A stretch of 64,000 nucleotides of DNA from Mycoplasmataceae bacterium UBA3729 (GCA_002372615.1 DFHG01000009.1:62001-126000), one strand, 5' to 3'; counted from the first letter of the stretch, positions 1 to 15,574 are shown. A program made the numbers and translations. The notes: generated by a model from the letters alone, not told the origin.

Positions 1-2
1 CT

Positions 3-2686
<2,684 letters not shown>

Positions 2687-2703
2687 TCATTTAGGAGATT
2701 ACA

Positions 2704-4272
2704 ATGAGAAATATAGAAAAGATCATTAATAAATTTGGCATTAAAAGCAACGATTATGAATTATATGGTAATGAATGTGCCAAAGTTAAATATGAAACAT
2801 ATACACATAACTACAAAAAACCAAATAATAAAAAACTTATTTTAGTTACGGCAATTTCACCTACACCATCAGGAGAAGGTAAAACAACAATAGCAATTGG
2901 GTTAAATGATTGTTTAAATGCATTAGGTAAAAAATCAATTTTATGTTTAAGACAACCATCAATTGGTCCAACACTAGGTATTAAAGGTGGAGCAACAGGA
3001 AATGGTAAATCGCAAATTCTTCCTGAAAAACTTATTAATTATGGCTTAACTGGTGATTTTTTTGTAATTGAAACTATTAATAATTTAATTGCTTCAATAA
3101 TTGATAATCACATATATCATGGGAATGAATTAAATATTGATCCAAAAACAATATGTTGACATCGTGTAATGGATTTATCTGATCGTTCATTGCGTGATAT
3201 AAATGTTAAGATTAATAGCAAAATTAATTACAATACAGCATTTGATATTACAGCAGCCAGTGAAATTATGGCAATACTTTGTCTTTCTAAAAGTATGGAT
3301 GATTTTGTTAATAGAATTAACAATATTGTTGTTGCATATGATATAAAAAAGAAACCTATATATGTTAAATCTTTTAAATTAGATAATGCAATTAAAGAGT
3401 TAGCTAAAAAATTATTATATCCAAATTGTGTAGCAACCTATAATAACAACCTATGTTTAATTCATGGTGGTCCATTTGCTAATATTGCTCATGGTTGTAG
3501 TAGTACTATTTCAATTAATACAGCTTTTAAATATGCAAATTATGTGGTAACAGAAGCTGGATTTGGTAGTGATTTAGGAGCAGAAAAATTTATCAATATT
3601 TTTTCTCGTGAATATGCTCAACCTGATGCAATTATACTTTGTGTAACTTTTAAATCAATCTTATATCATTGCAATGAATTGGAATTAGGTTGAAAAGAAA
3701 GATTTGACATAGGGACTAAAAATTTAATGCAACATATTAATTCATTACGAAATTTTGGTATTGATCCAATTATTGCAATAAATTTATTTCCTAATGACAA
3801 AAAAGAAGAAATTGATTATTTGATAAATTTTCTTAAATCAAAAAAACTTTTATACAGCGTTACTAGCCCATCAATGGTTGGTCAAAAATCATTTAAAAAT
3901 ATTGTTGAAATTTTAAGTAAATGTTTATGTAAACCAATTAAAATTAAATATACATACAATTTAAATGATTCAACAAAAACAAAAATTGACAAAATTGTAT
4001 CAAAAGTGTATGGATTTAAAACTAAAGTTGAGTATGAGAAATTAGCACAAGATAAACTTAAATTGTATGACAATTTAAATGGTTATTATGTATGTATGGC
4101 TAAAACTCCTATTTCATATTCGAGTGATTTACATAAGTTAACATATAGTGATAAAGACAAAATTATTATTAAAGATATTATTATAGCTAATGGGGTAAAA
4201 TTCGTAATTCCTGTTTCTCAAGGGATTTATCGAATTCCTGGTTTACCAAAAGTTCCTAATGCTCAAAAATAA
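2704..4272 (+). CDS. fhs: formate--tetrahydrofolate ligase
   Basis: The 522-residue enzyme joins formate to tetrahydrofolate with ATP to give 10-formyl-THF. The ATP-binding P-loop PTPSGEGKTT lies near residues 53-62, followed by the family hallmark RQPSIGPTLGIKGGATG. A further conserved block is LIHGGPFANIAHGCSS. It is slightly shorter than the usual ~557 residues, as is common in mollicutes. The ribosome-binding site AGGAG is placed well before the ATG. The last 14 bp overlap tilS, suggesting translational coupling. Together with thyA and folA in this window it supports an active folate one-carbon pathway. Confidence 0.95.
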
Positions 4273-5161
4273 TACATATTTAGCTGCTGTTTCTGGTGGT
4301 CCAGATTCAATGGCATTATTAGATATTTACAAAAAACAAATATCTATAGTATGTCATGTTAATTACCATTGGAGAATTGATTCTGATAATGATGAAAAAA
4401 TTGTTCGCCAATATTGCAAAAAAAACAAAATTAAATGTTGTGTTTTAAATATTAATCCAAATGTATATAAATTAGAAAAAATTAAAAATTTTGAAAATTG
4501 AGCTCGACAAAAAAGATATGATTTTTTTCTTGATATTTCTAAAAAAAATAAAATTAATAAAATTTTAATTGGACATAATTTAGATGATTTTGTTGAATCT
4601 GTTTTAATGCAAAAAAATAGGAAGATCTTTACTTATTTTTATGGAATTAAAAAAATTAATAATTATTCATCATTAAAAATTTATCGTCCTTTAATAAATA
4701 AAAGAAAAAGAGAATTAGAAGAATATTGTAATAAAAACAATATTAACTACAGTATTGATTCAACAAATAGTGATGTATTATATTTAAGAAATAAATGAAG
4801 AAAAAAGATTTCCTTATTAACAAAAAAAGAGTTCATGCAAATTTATAAAAATGCAATAACATATAATAAAAAATCAAATCGTATTTACTCAATTTGTGTT
4901 AAAAAATATAATCAATGAAAAAATGCTGGTTATAATGTAAAATTTTTTAATAATATTAATGATAAAAAAATTATCTTTGAAATTATTTATTTATTGCTTA
5001 TTGAAATATCGCCGTTAAGAATTTCATCAAATAAAATAAATGGGATTATTAAATTTATTCAATCAAATAAATGACACTGTAAATACCGAATAAATAGAAA
5101 TTTAACTCTATTGAAAATGGATCAAAAGATTACTATCAATAAAATTGATCATCTTAAATAA
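4259..5161 (+). CDS. tilS: tRNA(Ile)-lysidine synthase
   Basis: The 300-residue PP-loop ATPase converts the wobble C of tRNA-Ile(CAU) to lysidine, which is needed to read AUA codons. The nucleotide-binding SGGPDS motif is at residues 10-15, followed by the family blocks CHVNYHWR and ARQKRYDFF, and GHNLDDFVESVLM. The protein lacks the full C-terminal domain of longer bacterial TilS, as is usual in mollicutes. The start codon lies inside the end of fhs in another frame (14 bp overlap). TGA is read as Trp in several places, including NWARQKR. Confidence 0.92.
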
Positions 5162-5184
5162 TATAATTATTTTTAAATATTAAA

Positions 5185-6144
5185 ATGAGTAAAAAATTAA
5201 TATCAAAAACAATAAAAATTGCTGTTAGGACAGTATTAGGTAAATTTCCTAATAAAGTTTTGTATTTAGGTGATATTAAAAATAATTATATTTCATCACC
5301 TTCGGTTAATCGGGCAGGTTTACAATTAGCATCTGGACCAAATAAAAGTTTTACTAAGATTAATTCACTCATTCTTTGAGGAGTTAATGAGAATAATTAT
5401 CTTGCTTCATTATCAACTGATTCTGAAAGAATTAAACATATCAGTAATGTATTAAAATTATATCCTCCTTTAATAATTTTATGTAATGGCTTTACTTATT
5501 TTTCATTAATTGAAAAAATATCAAGAAAATATAAAACAACAATTGTTACTTCACAATTACATTCACATCAATTGTATTTATCAATTTCTGGATGATTAAA
5601 TTTAAATTTAGCTGAATATGTTATGCTTCATGGAACTGTTATTTATATGAGCGGTATAGGTATTTTAATTCGAGGAGAATCTGGTGTAGGTAAATCTGAA
5701 GTTGCTTTACAATTAATTAAACATGGTGCTTTATTTATAGCAGATGATGCAGTTGAAATTGCTAACATTGGTTTTAGATTATTTGCACGACCTACTAAAA
5801 TATCAAAAACTTTTCTAGAAGTTAGAGGGATCGGATTGATTAATATTGCAAGAATGTTTGGTATTTCTACTATTAAAAAATCAACTCATATAGATATCAT
5901 TATTGACCTTGTAAATACACAAAATTTGTCACGTCAATATTTTGAAAGAATAGGAAATATACAAAAATATGAAACTTTATTAGGTGTTAATGTTCCACAT
6001 TATAATATTCCTGTTACTTATGGAAGAGACATTAGTAATATGATTGAAATTGTTATAAATGATTACAAATTAAAATCAGAAGGATATAATTCTGCAGAAG
6101 AATATATTACCAATTACAATTCTGTATTAAAAAGGAAAAAATAA
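5185..6144 (+). CDS. hprK: HPr kinase/phosphorylase
   Basis: The 319-residue protein phosphorylates and dephosphorylates HPr on serine and so tunes PTS sugar uptake. The Walker A motif GESGVGKS is at about residues 164-171. The family signature LEVRGIGLINI follows near residue 212. The N-terminal domain matches the family with sequences such as PSVNRAGLQLA. It is located directly before lgt (3 bp gap), an arrangement also common in Firmicutes. Length is normal. Confidence 0.95.
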
Positions 6145-6147
6145 GTA

Positions 6148-7272
6148 ATGTTTTATTTTAATAACATATTAAAAATGTGAGATGAAAAGTGTAGAATAGC
6201 TTTTGCTATTGGTAAATTCGAAGTATCATGGTATGGAATTTTTGTGATGATAGGATTTATACTAGCAATCACATTTTCAATTATTAAATTAGTATGTTGA
6301 TATAAGGTTAAAGGTGATCCGTTTTATTATTTTTGTTTAATAGGTATACCAGTTGCAATATTAGGTGCAAGATTTTGATCATGTTGTTTAGGTGATGCTG
6401 ATTGGCATCGTTTTTTTAATTTAAGAGATGGTGGTTTGGCAATCGAAGGTGGTGTTGCATTCACCATATTAATAGCACTAATTTGATTTCCCTTAATTTT
6501 AAAACGTCCTTCTTATTTTGTTAGAGATGAATTATCTACTAAACTACAAGTGAGACAGGTATCAATGTGAGTGTATTTTGATGCTGTATTACCATGTATT
6601 TTTCTTGGTCAAATTTTAGGAAGATGAGGAAACTATTTTAACCAAGAAGTTTATGGTATGTCAGTTAATAGTCAGTGATTAATTAATATGTTGGAAAAAT
6701 ATTTACCTTATATGTATGTTAATAATGGCACTATTTCAAATTGAATGCATCCATTATTTTTATATGAAGGTACATTAAATTTAATTGGATTCATATTAAT
6801 TTATGTTTGCTTAGAGTTTATTCCTAAAGTCAAATGTGGAACTATTGGAGCTAGTTATTTGCTCTATTATGGTACTATAAGGTTAGTTCTTGAAAAATTT
6901 AGATATTCTACATATACATTTATTGGTTCATATGTGTTATCTGCTTTATTAGTTTCTATTGGTTTTATTTTGATTTTATTAAACCAAATTAATGTTATTC
7001 CTAAGACACGTAAATATAGATGCAAATACTATATGTCTAATATGTTTAAATGCAAATTCAATTTATTTATTAATTCTATAAAGTTATTTAATGCTAAAAA
7101 TAAGGTTAAAAAAGCACAAAATAATAATTTATCCTCACAAGAAATTAATGACAAAATAAGCAATTATGATTATTATAAAAAAAAGAACCAAGAATTAATA
7201 ACTTTAAAAAATACAATTAAAACAAATAGTATTAAAAATAATTCAACAATGTTCTTTTATTTATATCGATAG
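6148..7272 (+). CDS. lgt: prolipoprotein diacylglyceryl transferase
   Basis: This integral membrane enzyme (374 residues) transfers diacylglycerol from phosphatidylglycerol to the lipobox cysteine of prolipoproteins. The Lgt signature GRWGNYFNQEVYG is present around residue 158 and HPLFLYEG near residue 201. Several TGA codons give Trp, including the W in the signature. The C-terminal ~90 residues form a Lys/Asn-rich hydrophilic tail beyond the last membrane span, longer than in most bacteria. It closes the plus-strand run and faces rpsB convergently with 1 bp between stops. Confidence 0.93.
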
Positions 7273-7273
7273 A

Positions 7274-8245
7274 TTATTTTGCTTTTTCTTCAGTTACAGT
7301 TGCTGCTTTTGTAAATTGTTTACGATTAATAATTTCAGCAGATTGATTGTTTTTTACTAAGTTAGGTAAAATAATTTCATCATCACTCTTACCTGCAACT
7401 TTTGTAGGTTCATTTTTTGCTTCACAAATTGCATCACAAAGTATTGAAGTAAATAAATAAGTTGTTTTTACAGAAGAAGTATTACATGGAATTGTAAAGT
7501 CAAATAAATCAGGGTCAGCATTAACATTTGCTAAAGCAATAACAGGGATATGTAATTTTTTTGCTTCAACGACTGCATTATGATCAACTATTGGGTCAAT
7601 AACAATAATTGCTTGAGGTAAACCTTTCATTGTTCTAATTCCACCAAGAAATTTTGCAAGTTTTTCTGTCTCCTTATATTTTTGCAATTGTTCTTTTTTT
7701 GAGTATTTTTTAATATCCTCATTCAATTGCATCATGATTAATTTATTTAATTTCATGATTGAACGATTAATTGTTCTAAAGTTAGTTAATGTACCACCCA
7801 ATCATCTTTGGTTAATAAAGTAACATCCACATCGTTTAGCTTCTTCTTTAACATGTTCTTTAATAATGTTACCATGTGTACCAACAAGAAGAATTTGACC
7901 ACCTTCTTTAGTTAAATCATAAAGGAAATTATATGCGTTGCTTAAGAACACCATACACTTTAAAAGATCTATAGTGTAATTTCTTCCATTCTTTTTTGAA
8001 TAGATATATGGTTTCATCTTAGGATTTCAATATCTAGTAGGTAAACCTATGTTAGCATTTGCTTCTAATAATTTAGTTGGTGAAACCAATATTTTATATT
8101 CTTTATTTGCTTCAAATCAAGCTCTAATTCTTTCATCAAATGCTTTTTTAATTTCAGCGTTTGACAATGGTTTAGTTTTTATTTTTGCAACAGTTTTTTC
8201 GGTTGAACTTTTTTTTGTTATTTTTTTAGTATTATTCTCTTCCAT
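7274..8245 (-). CDS. rpsB: 30S ribosomal protein S2
   Basis: The 323-residue protein has the S2 core with GGTLTNFRTINRS, AIIVIDPIVDHNAVVEAKKL and the block PVIALANVNADPDL. The start chosen is the ATG that gives MEENNTKK; it adds an N-terminal extension of about 75 residues rich in Lys before GLPTRYWNPKMKPYIY. Together with the Lys/Glu-rich C-terminal tail this makes it longer than the ~250-residue standard S2. TGA is read as Trp at four places at least. No tsf is adjacent, unlike the usual rpsB-tsf pair. Confidence 0.95.
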
Positions 8246-8337
8246 GATTTTAAAATTTTCTATTAGTATGATAAATTATACTTATTTTAAGATTATATAA
8301 ATAATATGTTATTCAAAATATTAGAGTTGTTTTGGTA

Positions 8338-9324
8338 TTATTTGTTGTTTTTTAATTGAAAATAATAATCACTTATTATCATATCTTGAAGTGTTTTTTT
8401 TGGTCTCCATTTCAAAATACTTGTAATTTTTTTGTTATTTGCTAATAATTTTGAAGGGTCACCTATTCTATTTTTACAAAATTCAAAGTTTGATTTTATT
8501 TTTAATAATTTAGTAGCTAAATCATAAACTTGTTTTACAGTATATCCTTTATTCTGACCAATATTAAAAATAAACCTTGTGTTGGCATGAGATAATAAAT
8601 GTTTTACACCCATACAAAAAGCATTAGCTACATCTGATACATGGATATAATCACGTGAAGCAGTACCATCAATTGTGTTATATGAATGACCAAATATTTG
8701 GAATTTATTTTTATTAATAATAGATTTATTAATACAATGGATTAATAAAGTAGAATTAGTATTCATTAGTCCAGTTTTACCTGTATTACTTGCCCCAGCT
8801 ACATTAAAAATTCTAAATAAAATGTAATTCAAATTAAATGATTGTGCTACATTCTGAATAATTTGTTCACATATCAATTTACTTCATCCATAAGGGTTAC
8901 ATGGTGATTTATCACATTCTTCATTTATACAAATTAATTTGCAATTACCATAAACTGCAGCTGAAGATGCAAATAATAATTTGTTACATTTACCTATTTT
9001 CATTGCTTTAAGAACTGATAATAAGCCACCAATATTATTTTGGAAATATTCTAAAGGCTTTTTTGTAGATTCAGAAACAACAATACTTGCAGCCATTAAT
9101 ATAACTACATCAATTTTTTGTAGTTTAATAATTTTGGCAAGTAATGTTGTGTTTAACATATCACCTTTGATGAATTTAGCATTTTTATTTACTAATTTTT
9201 TATATCCAGTAGATAGATTATCATAAACAATAACATTATATTTAGTTGTTATTTCTTCTGTTATAACACTACCAATATATCCGGCACCACCGATTACTAA
9301 AATATTTTTTATTTTATTATTCAT
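8338..9324 (-). CDS. galE: UDP-glucose 4-epimerase
   Basis: The 328-residue short-chain dehydrogenase interconverts UDP-glucose and UDP-galactose with bound NAD. The Rossmann GGAGYIGS motif is at residues 12-19, and the catalytic pair appears as NPYGWSK (YxxxK), where the W is a TGA codon. SSAAVYG precedes it as expected for the catalytic Ser. Its product would feed the UDP-galactopyranose mutase encoded later in the window, and glycolipid glycosyltransferases. It ends the prfA-prmC-hydrolase-galE run, 7 bp from the hydrolase. Confidence 0.93.
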
Positions 9325-9331
9325 AGTCTAC

Positions 9332-9985
9332 TTATTTGTTGTTAATAAAATGTATTATATATGGATTAATTTTTTTAATTTGCTTATATTTTAATCCTGT
9401 ATCATTATGTCCTGTTAAAATATAATTTTCATCATTTATTAATTTCATTATTTTTTTTATAGAAGAAAATATATCATTACTATTTCCTTTGTATAGATCT
9501 GTTCTACCAATACTATCGTTGAATATAGTATCACCTATGAATAAATAATTTTTATAAAGATAAGCAACTGAACCAGGTGTATGTCCAGGTGAAGCAATTA
9601 TATTAATATTGAAATTGTTAATTACTAGATGATTTTTCTCAAAATAAATAATTTTATCGCTATTAATTTTAAAATTATGAACATTAAATTTTTCAGCCAA
9701 GTGATGATTTTGGAGAATATCTTTTTCATTAATGCTGCAATAAATATTGCAATTAAAAATATTAGTTATTTTATTAACTCCACAAATATGATCATAATGA
9801 GCATGAGTTAGTAATATACCAACAACATTTCATTTATGTTTATTGATTAATTGAATTATTTCATTTGTGTCAAATGATGGATCAATTATCAAACAGTCAT
9901 TATCATTAACTAAAATATAAGAGTTATTTTTTATAACTCTTTCATCTTGTACTAAATATAAGTCATTTTGTAATTGTTTAATCAT
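9332..9985 (-). CDS. metallo-beta-lactamase-fold hydrolase (glyoxalase II-like)
   Basis: The 217-residue protein has the metal-binding motif THAHYDH followed by GHTPGS, FIGDTIF and TGHNDTG, the order found in the glyoxalase II/YcbL group of metallo-beta-lactamase-fold hydrolases. The exact substrate cannot be read from sequence; hydroxyacylglutathione-type thioesters are typical but mollicutes lack glutathione, so another thioester or phosphoester is likely. The ATG start overlaps the prmC stop by 8 bp, showing translational coupling. Confidence 0.88.
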
Positions 9986-10832
9986 TACTATTTTTATATA
10001 TTATTGCAAATCTATCAATATTATTCAGATCTTTATAAAAAGTAGTATAGTTAGATAATTTGTATTTGTCTAAAATGTTTTTAATTTGTTTTTTTTGATT
10101 ATAACCATATTCAATTCCTACAATAAATTGTTTGTTTGTTATTTGTTTTAAATTTTTAAATAATTCACTATAAAACTCTATTGGGTCATTGGAATTATTA
10201 AAACTAATTTTATTCTCATATTTTATAAGATTTTCTTGAATTTCATTTTTGTTCAAATAAGGAGGATTAAAACAAATTACATCAAACTTAGTCTTACATG
10301 TTTTGATATATTTAAAAAAATCATTATTAATAATATTTGCTTCAACTTTATTCAACACTAAATTCTTTTTTATGTTGCAAATAGCCTTTTTGTCAATTTC
10401 TAAAAGTGTAAGTTTTGAATTCATATTATTTTTTTTAAGACTTATTCCCATACAGCCTGTACCGGCACAGAAATCAATAATCTTAATTTTTTTATTCATT
10501 TTTTTAATAAGATTTGCAATTTCTCAACATAAAAGTTCAGTTTCATTTCTTGGATAATGGACTTTTTTTAAAACAATAAAGTCAGCATTATTAAAATGAA
10601 CTAATTTTGTTATATTTGAAATAGGTGCATATTTTTTGTAATATTGATTTAATTTATTGATGTAGTTTTGATATTGAAAATCAATTTGTTTGTTTCTAAA
10701 AGTAATCAAATCAAGAGAATTTTTAACAATTTTAGATAAAGAAAAAATAATTTGATGATTAATATTCTTATTTGTGTATTTTTTATCAATATTGTTAATT
10801 AATTGTTGAAATGTTAATTTATAATATACCAC
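9978..10832 (-). CDS. prmC: peptide chain release factor N5-glutamine methyltransferase
   Basis: This 284-residue SAM-dependent methyltransferase modifies the glutamine of the GGQ motif in release factor 1, the product of the overlapping upstream gene. The SAM-binding motif [12 protein letters not shown] and the catalytic CFNPPYL motif (NPPY) are clear. The start is a GTG lying 14 bp inside the end of prfA; no ATG fits better. The N-terminal ~100 residues are the helical substrate-recognition domain and are diverged. Confidence 0.92.
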
Positions 10833-11910
10833 TATTTTTTACTTTCTTAAGTAATTCTTCTTGTTCATGTGCAACTAAAGCATTAATAATTTCATCAAGA
10901 TTGCCTTCCATAATAATATCAAGTTTATTTAATGATAAATTAACTCTATGATCAGTTACTCGGTTTTGAGGATAATTATAAGTTCTAATTTTTTCACTTC
11001 GGTCTCCAGAACCAACTTGGTTTTTACGTAGGTTTGAAATCTTTGTTTGTTGTTCATCATTATATTTTTGTCACAATTTTGCTCGTAATAATGACATAGC
11101 AGTTTCTCTATTTTCAATTTGACTGCGTCCCTCCTGGCAAGCTACAACTATATTTGTTGGTATGTGAGTAATTCTGACTGCAGATTCAGTTCGATTAACA
11201 TGTTGACCACCAGCACCAGAAGCTCTATATGTGTCAATTCTTAAATCACTTGGATTTATTGTAAATTCAATTTGATCTATTTCTGGTAAAACAGCAACTG
11301 TAATAGTAGAAGTATGCACTCTTCCTTTTGCTTCAGTGGCAGGCACTCTTTGTACTCTATGCACACCTGATTCAAATTTAAATTTAGAATAAACATTTTG
11401 GCCATTAATAGTAAAGAAAATATAATCATAGCCATGTGAATTGGTTGAAAAATCATTAATTTTAATTTTTCAATTTTGTTTATCACAATATTTTTTATAG
11501 GTATCGAATAAGTTACCAACAAAAATACATGATTCATCACCACCAACACCTGGTCTCATTTCTACAATAACATTTTTCTCATTATTTGGATCTTGCGGTA
11601 TCAAAAGCATTTTTAATTTTTCTTCAAATGGAGGAATTTGTTTTTTTATATCTTCTAGTTCTAATTTAGCTAATTCAATCAATTCATTATCACTATTAGA
11701 ATTTAATATTTTCTCATCCTGTTGACCTGAGTCAATTAATTTTTTATATGAAAGAAAAGCATCATAAATAGGTTTATTGTGTTTTATTGCCTTATTTATA
11801 TTCTTAAATTGTTCAATGTTGTTATTACCGTCCTCTAGTTGCTTATTTAAATTTTCATATTCATTAGCAATTTTTTCCAACGATAAGAATAAATTTTTAT
11901 CAAATTCCAT
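10819..11910 (-). CDS. prfA: peptide chain release factor 1
   Basis: The 363-residue factor terminates translation at UAA and UAG. The peptidyl-hydrolysis motif [10 protein letters not shown] is present, as are the conserved blocks [11 protein letters not shown] and [20 protein letters not shown] encodes Trp in this genome, so RF1 alone is sufficient and no RF2 is expected. Length is normal. It is followed by prmC with a 14 bp overlap, the common prfA-prmC pair. Confidence 0.95.
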
Positions 11911-11958
11911 TAGTGATGTAATCTAAAGTATTAATAGGATAAACAATAAAATGAATTA

Positions 11959-12255
11959 TTACAATTCATCTAAAGATTTAATGTTTTGTTTCTTAGTTTT
12001 CTTTGTATTTTTAATTTGTTTTACTTTTTTAGTACCAATTGATTTTTTGCCAGCTTCAAATTTTGAAGATAATTTTTCAGCTCTTCCTTTAACTTTTTGA
12101 TTTTGTAAGCTACCTTTATAAAAAGGATGACAATTACTACATACATCAATAGATACATTATCTTGTTTGATAGTAGATAAAATTTTGTATTCAGAACCAC
12201 ATGATGCGCATTTAAATGTAACTTCATGCAATTTAGGTTGGATCTTTTTTTTCAT
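11959..12255 (-). CDS. rpmE: 50S ribosomal protein L31
   Basis: The 98-residue protein begins MKKKIQPKLHEVTFKCASCGSEY and contains CSNCHPFYKG, so both zinc-binding Cys pairs are kept (C+ form). A Lys-rich C-terminal tail extends it past the usual ~70 residues. It precedes prfA by 48 bp, an arrangement common in low-GC Gram-positive bacteria. Confidence 0.93.
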   Translation of the reverse strand: MKKKIQPKLHEVTFKCASCGSEYKILSTIKQDNVSIDVCSNCHPFYKGSLQNQKVKGRAEKLSSKFEAGKKSIGTKKVKQIKNTKKTKKQNIKSLDEL

Positions 12256-12271
12256 AATGTAAAGTTCTTTT

Positions 12272-12277
12272 ATTATA
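12272..12277 (-). promoter_or_regulatory. probable -10 element upstream of rpmE
   Basis: On the minus strand this reads TATAAT, 16 bp before the rpmE start codon. Mollicute promoters often show only a good -10 box; no clear -35 is seen. A start about 7 bp downstream would give a very short 5' leader. Confidence 0.4.
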
Positions 12278-12365
12278 TATATCTATGATAAAAACATTGA
12301 AAACAAGTTTAATTATGAACATTTAAACATTTATGAAACATTTAAATATTATTAAATTATTTATA

Positions 12366-12408
12366 AATAAAAAAATAGAACTATGGATAATCATAGTTCT
12401 ATTTATCA
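12366..12408 (-). terminator. intrinsic terminator
   Basis: A perfect hairpin with an 11-bp stem (ATAGAACTATG paired with CATAGTTCTAT) and a short loop is followed on the minus strand by a run of T. It lies just after the stop of the two-span membrane protein gene and before the rpmE promoter. Confidence 0.85.
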
Positions 12409-12421
12409 AATAATTTATGTT

Positions 12422-12880
12422 TTATTTCTTTTTCTTTTTATCAATTTTATCAATAGCAATTCTTTGCTTTACAATTTGTTTAGCTTTACTATTTGCAAAT
12501 TTACCAGATTTACCAGGAATTGGTGTAGTCATTAAATCAACTGTTTCTTTAAAGCCTCAACGTAATGATTTCATTGTTAAGAAAAGAACAAATGAGATAA
12601 TAAGCATAGCAATTGTAACTGATAATGAAGTTATCATTACAATTCCATAAAGTGTCATTTGATCATGTTCATTAAATCATTCACCATTAACACCAATAAA
12701 TGGTGATAAATTATCTTGTATTTTAGAAGGTAATACTGGTAACAAGCCAATAACTAAAATGAATAAAACTAATAGAATAGTTATAATAAATGATATAAAA
12801 ATAAATGTTTTTTGTTTAGTATCAGCACTTTGAATTTTTCGAATTCTTTTTTGTCGTTCTGTTGTAGAAATAAAAGCCAT
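12422..12880 (-). CDS. hypothetical two-span membrane protein
   Basis: I do not recognise a named family. The 152-residue product starts MAFISTTERQKRIRK, preceded by a good ribosome-binding site (GGAGAAAA), which decides this start over an in-frame ATG further upstream. A first membrane span lies at residues ~26-47 (FIFISFIITILLVLFILVIGLL) and a second at ~76-100. Both ends are strongly basic, and the C-terminus ends in a run of Lys. The gene stands alone between smpB and a strong terminator, so it appears to be a single transcription unit. Confidence 0.8.
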
Positions 12881-12950
12881 TTTTTCTCCTTTGATTTTTG
12901 TATATATGATACATATTATATATATATAAGGAAATATTGTCAAACATAAT

Positions 12951-13391
12951 TTAATATTGTCTTATTTCACGATCAGCATCTCGTTTTTTAATGTCTTCTC
13001 TTTTATCAGATTTTTTTTTTGATTTAGTGAGTGATAATTCTATCTTTATTTTATTTTTTAAAAGATAAACCATGTTTGGGATGAGTGCTCAACGATTTTT
13101 TTTCATTAAATATTGAATTTTAATTATTTCTTTTTTGTGAAGTAATAATTTTCGATTACGATACCCATCATTTTCTTCAATAGTATTTGTATGTTTATAT
13201 GGAGCAATATACATATTGATGATATATGCTTCATTGTGTTTAAAAATAACAAAAGCTTGATCAATATTACCATTTGCATTTACAAGGGATTTTACTTCAC
13301 TTCCATTTAGTTCAATACCTGCTTCATAGCTTTCTTGTATAAAGTAATTTAAATTAATTTTTTTATTTTTGAATAATATGTATTTGTTCAT
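12951..13391 (-). CDS. smpB: SsrA-binding protein
   Basis: The 146-residue protein binds tmRNA and delivers it to stalled ribosomes. Family blocks are YEAGIELNGSEVKSL, YIAPYKHTN and RKLLLHKKEI, and the basic C-terminal tail is complete (KREDIKKRDADREI). It follows rnr by 2 bp on the same strand; rnr-smpB is a widespread pair for trans-translation and RNA decay. No tmRNA gene is seen in this window. Confidence 0.93.
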
Positions 13392-13393
13392 TA

Positions 13394-15574
13394 TTAGTTA
13401 TTGTTTAAATATTTTATAAACTTAAAATCTATTTTTTGCAATTCTTTATTCGCATTAACAACTTCAATTATAATTTTTGTCCCAAGAGAAAATATTTGTC
13501 TTGTATTTTTTCCAATCATTTCATTTATATTTTCATCATATTGATAATAATCATTTCCTAGATTTTGCATATTTATAAAACCAGTAATTGTATTTTCTAA
13601 TTGTACATAAATACCCATTTTTGTTATTCCGCTTATTACACCACAATATTTTTCACCGATATGTTTTCCCATATATTCAGCAAATTTCATAGACTTAACA
13701 TTTCGTTCACAATCTATTGCCAATATTTCAGCATCAGATGACTTTATACAAAATTCATTAAGATTATTTATAAGCATTTTTCTTTCTTCATCACTATATG
13801 AATTTCTATCAAAAATAAACATTCAAAATAATCTACCAACAATTAAATCAGGATATCTCCGAATTGGTGAAGTAAAATGTGTGTAATTTTTTAAAGCTAA
13901 TCCGAAATGACCAATATTTTTGGTTGAATATTTTGCTTTTGACATAGTTTTTAAAAGTAGCATATTTATTAAATCCATATTTTCATTACCATAGTTATCT
14001 TTTAATCAATGAGAAATGTCAATAGGTTTAATATTAGTTAAATCGGTATTTATTTTGAAATTAATTTTTTTGGTTTCTATCAATAAAGATTTAATTTTTT
14101 CATCATTTGGTTTTTCATGAATACGATAGATAAATGGTAATTTATTTTTTTGTGCAAATAAAGTCACTACTTCATTTGCTGACAACATAAAATTTTCAAT
14201 CATATTTTGTGCTTCACCATGTTCTGACAATTTAATTTCTATTGGTGAACCATTTTCATCTAAAATAATTTTTGGTTCAGGTATATTGAAATCAATATAA
14301 CCTCGATTTGTTCGGTTTTCATCTAAGATTTTGCTTAATTCTTTTCCTAAAAGTAAACTTCTTTTAATTGCTTCATCTTTTGTAATATCATCATTGTTAT
14401 TGTTAAAAAATTCATTAACTTCATCATAGTTTAATCTTTGATGATTATTAATTATTGAAGGATAAACTAAATAATCTATGATTTTTCCATTGTAATCAAA
14501 AATTATTTCTGTAGTCAAACAAAATCTATCAACATTAGGATTTAAGGAACAAATATTATCTGATAAAATGTTTGGTAGCATTGGAATAACCTTGTTGATT
14601 AAATATAATGAGCATCCTCGTTGTAATGCTATGTCATCAAGTTTTGACTTAAATTTAACATAATGAGCTACATCAGCAATACATACATAAAGCTTATAAT
14701 TGTTATTTTTCAGTTTTTCTACATAAAAAGCATCATCAAAATCTTTAGATGTGGCTGGATCGATTGTAATTATTGGAAGTTTTGTTAAATCTTTTCGTAA
14801 TGATAATTGTTTGTCATTTATTTCTAATTTTAAGTTAGATGATTCTTTTAATACATCATTATCAAATTCAGGATTAATTCCTGCATCAATTGCAATTGAT
14901 AAAATATCTATTCCTGGATCAGATTTTTTTCCAATAATTTTTAATACATTTGCATATGCTTTATCATTTTCATATTTGCATATATTAATTAAAATTTTTT
15001 GTCCATCAACTAGTCCACTTGAATCATTTAAAACAACATTCAAATAATTTTTTGAATCATCAAGGTGAATTCATTCCTTTCCTAATTCACTATTAAAAGT
15101 TGCTACATAATTATTCTTATTATGTTTTATAATTTTTGTAACTATAGCATGTTTTAATAATGATTTTGCCCTAGTTTCCATTTTTTTGAATTCAACAAGA
15201 TCACCATTCAAAGCATTATTCAAATTAGACCTATGCACAAAAAAAGTAATCGTTTCATTATTAGTAACTAATTTAATAAAACCATTAAGAATGGAATTAA
15301 TGTAAATGATACCTTGATATGTTTTAGAGTCATCTATTTTTCCATTAATGTACCCAGCAATTAAATATCCATTTTTATTATTTTTTTTAATATTACCTAA
15401 TTTTAACAGATTATCAATTGCAATGTTAAAATCACTATTTTCAACATAAAAATCAAATGAATGACAAATTTTGTTAAATAAAATATGTCGAGGTATTGGT
15501 CTATCTTCATGCAAAATAATTTCTAACACTTGATTAGATATCTGTTTAATTTTATCAGTAATACTATCTTGCAT
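13394..15574 (-). CDS. rnr: ribonuclease R
   Basis: The 726-residue 3'-to-5' exoribonuclease degrades structured RNA. The N-terminal part contains helix-turn-helix and cold-shock domains. The RNB catalytic domain has [14 protein letters not shown] near residues 270-283, keeping the metal-binding Asp residues. A C-terminal S1 domain spans about residues 637-715 ([17 protein letters not shown]). In mollicutes RNase R is often the only processive exoribonuclease. Its ATG overlaps the secG stop by 1 bp (TAATG). Confidence 0.95.
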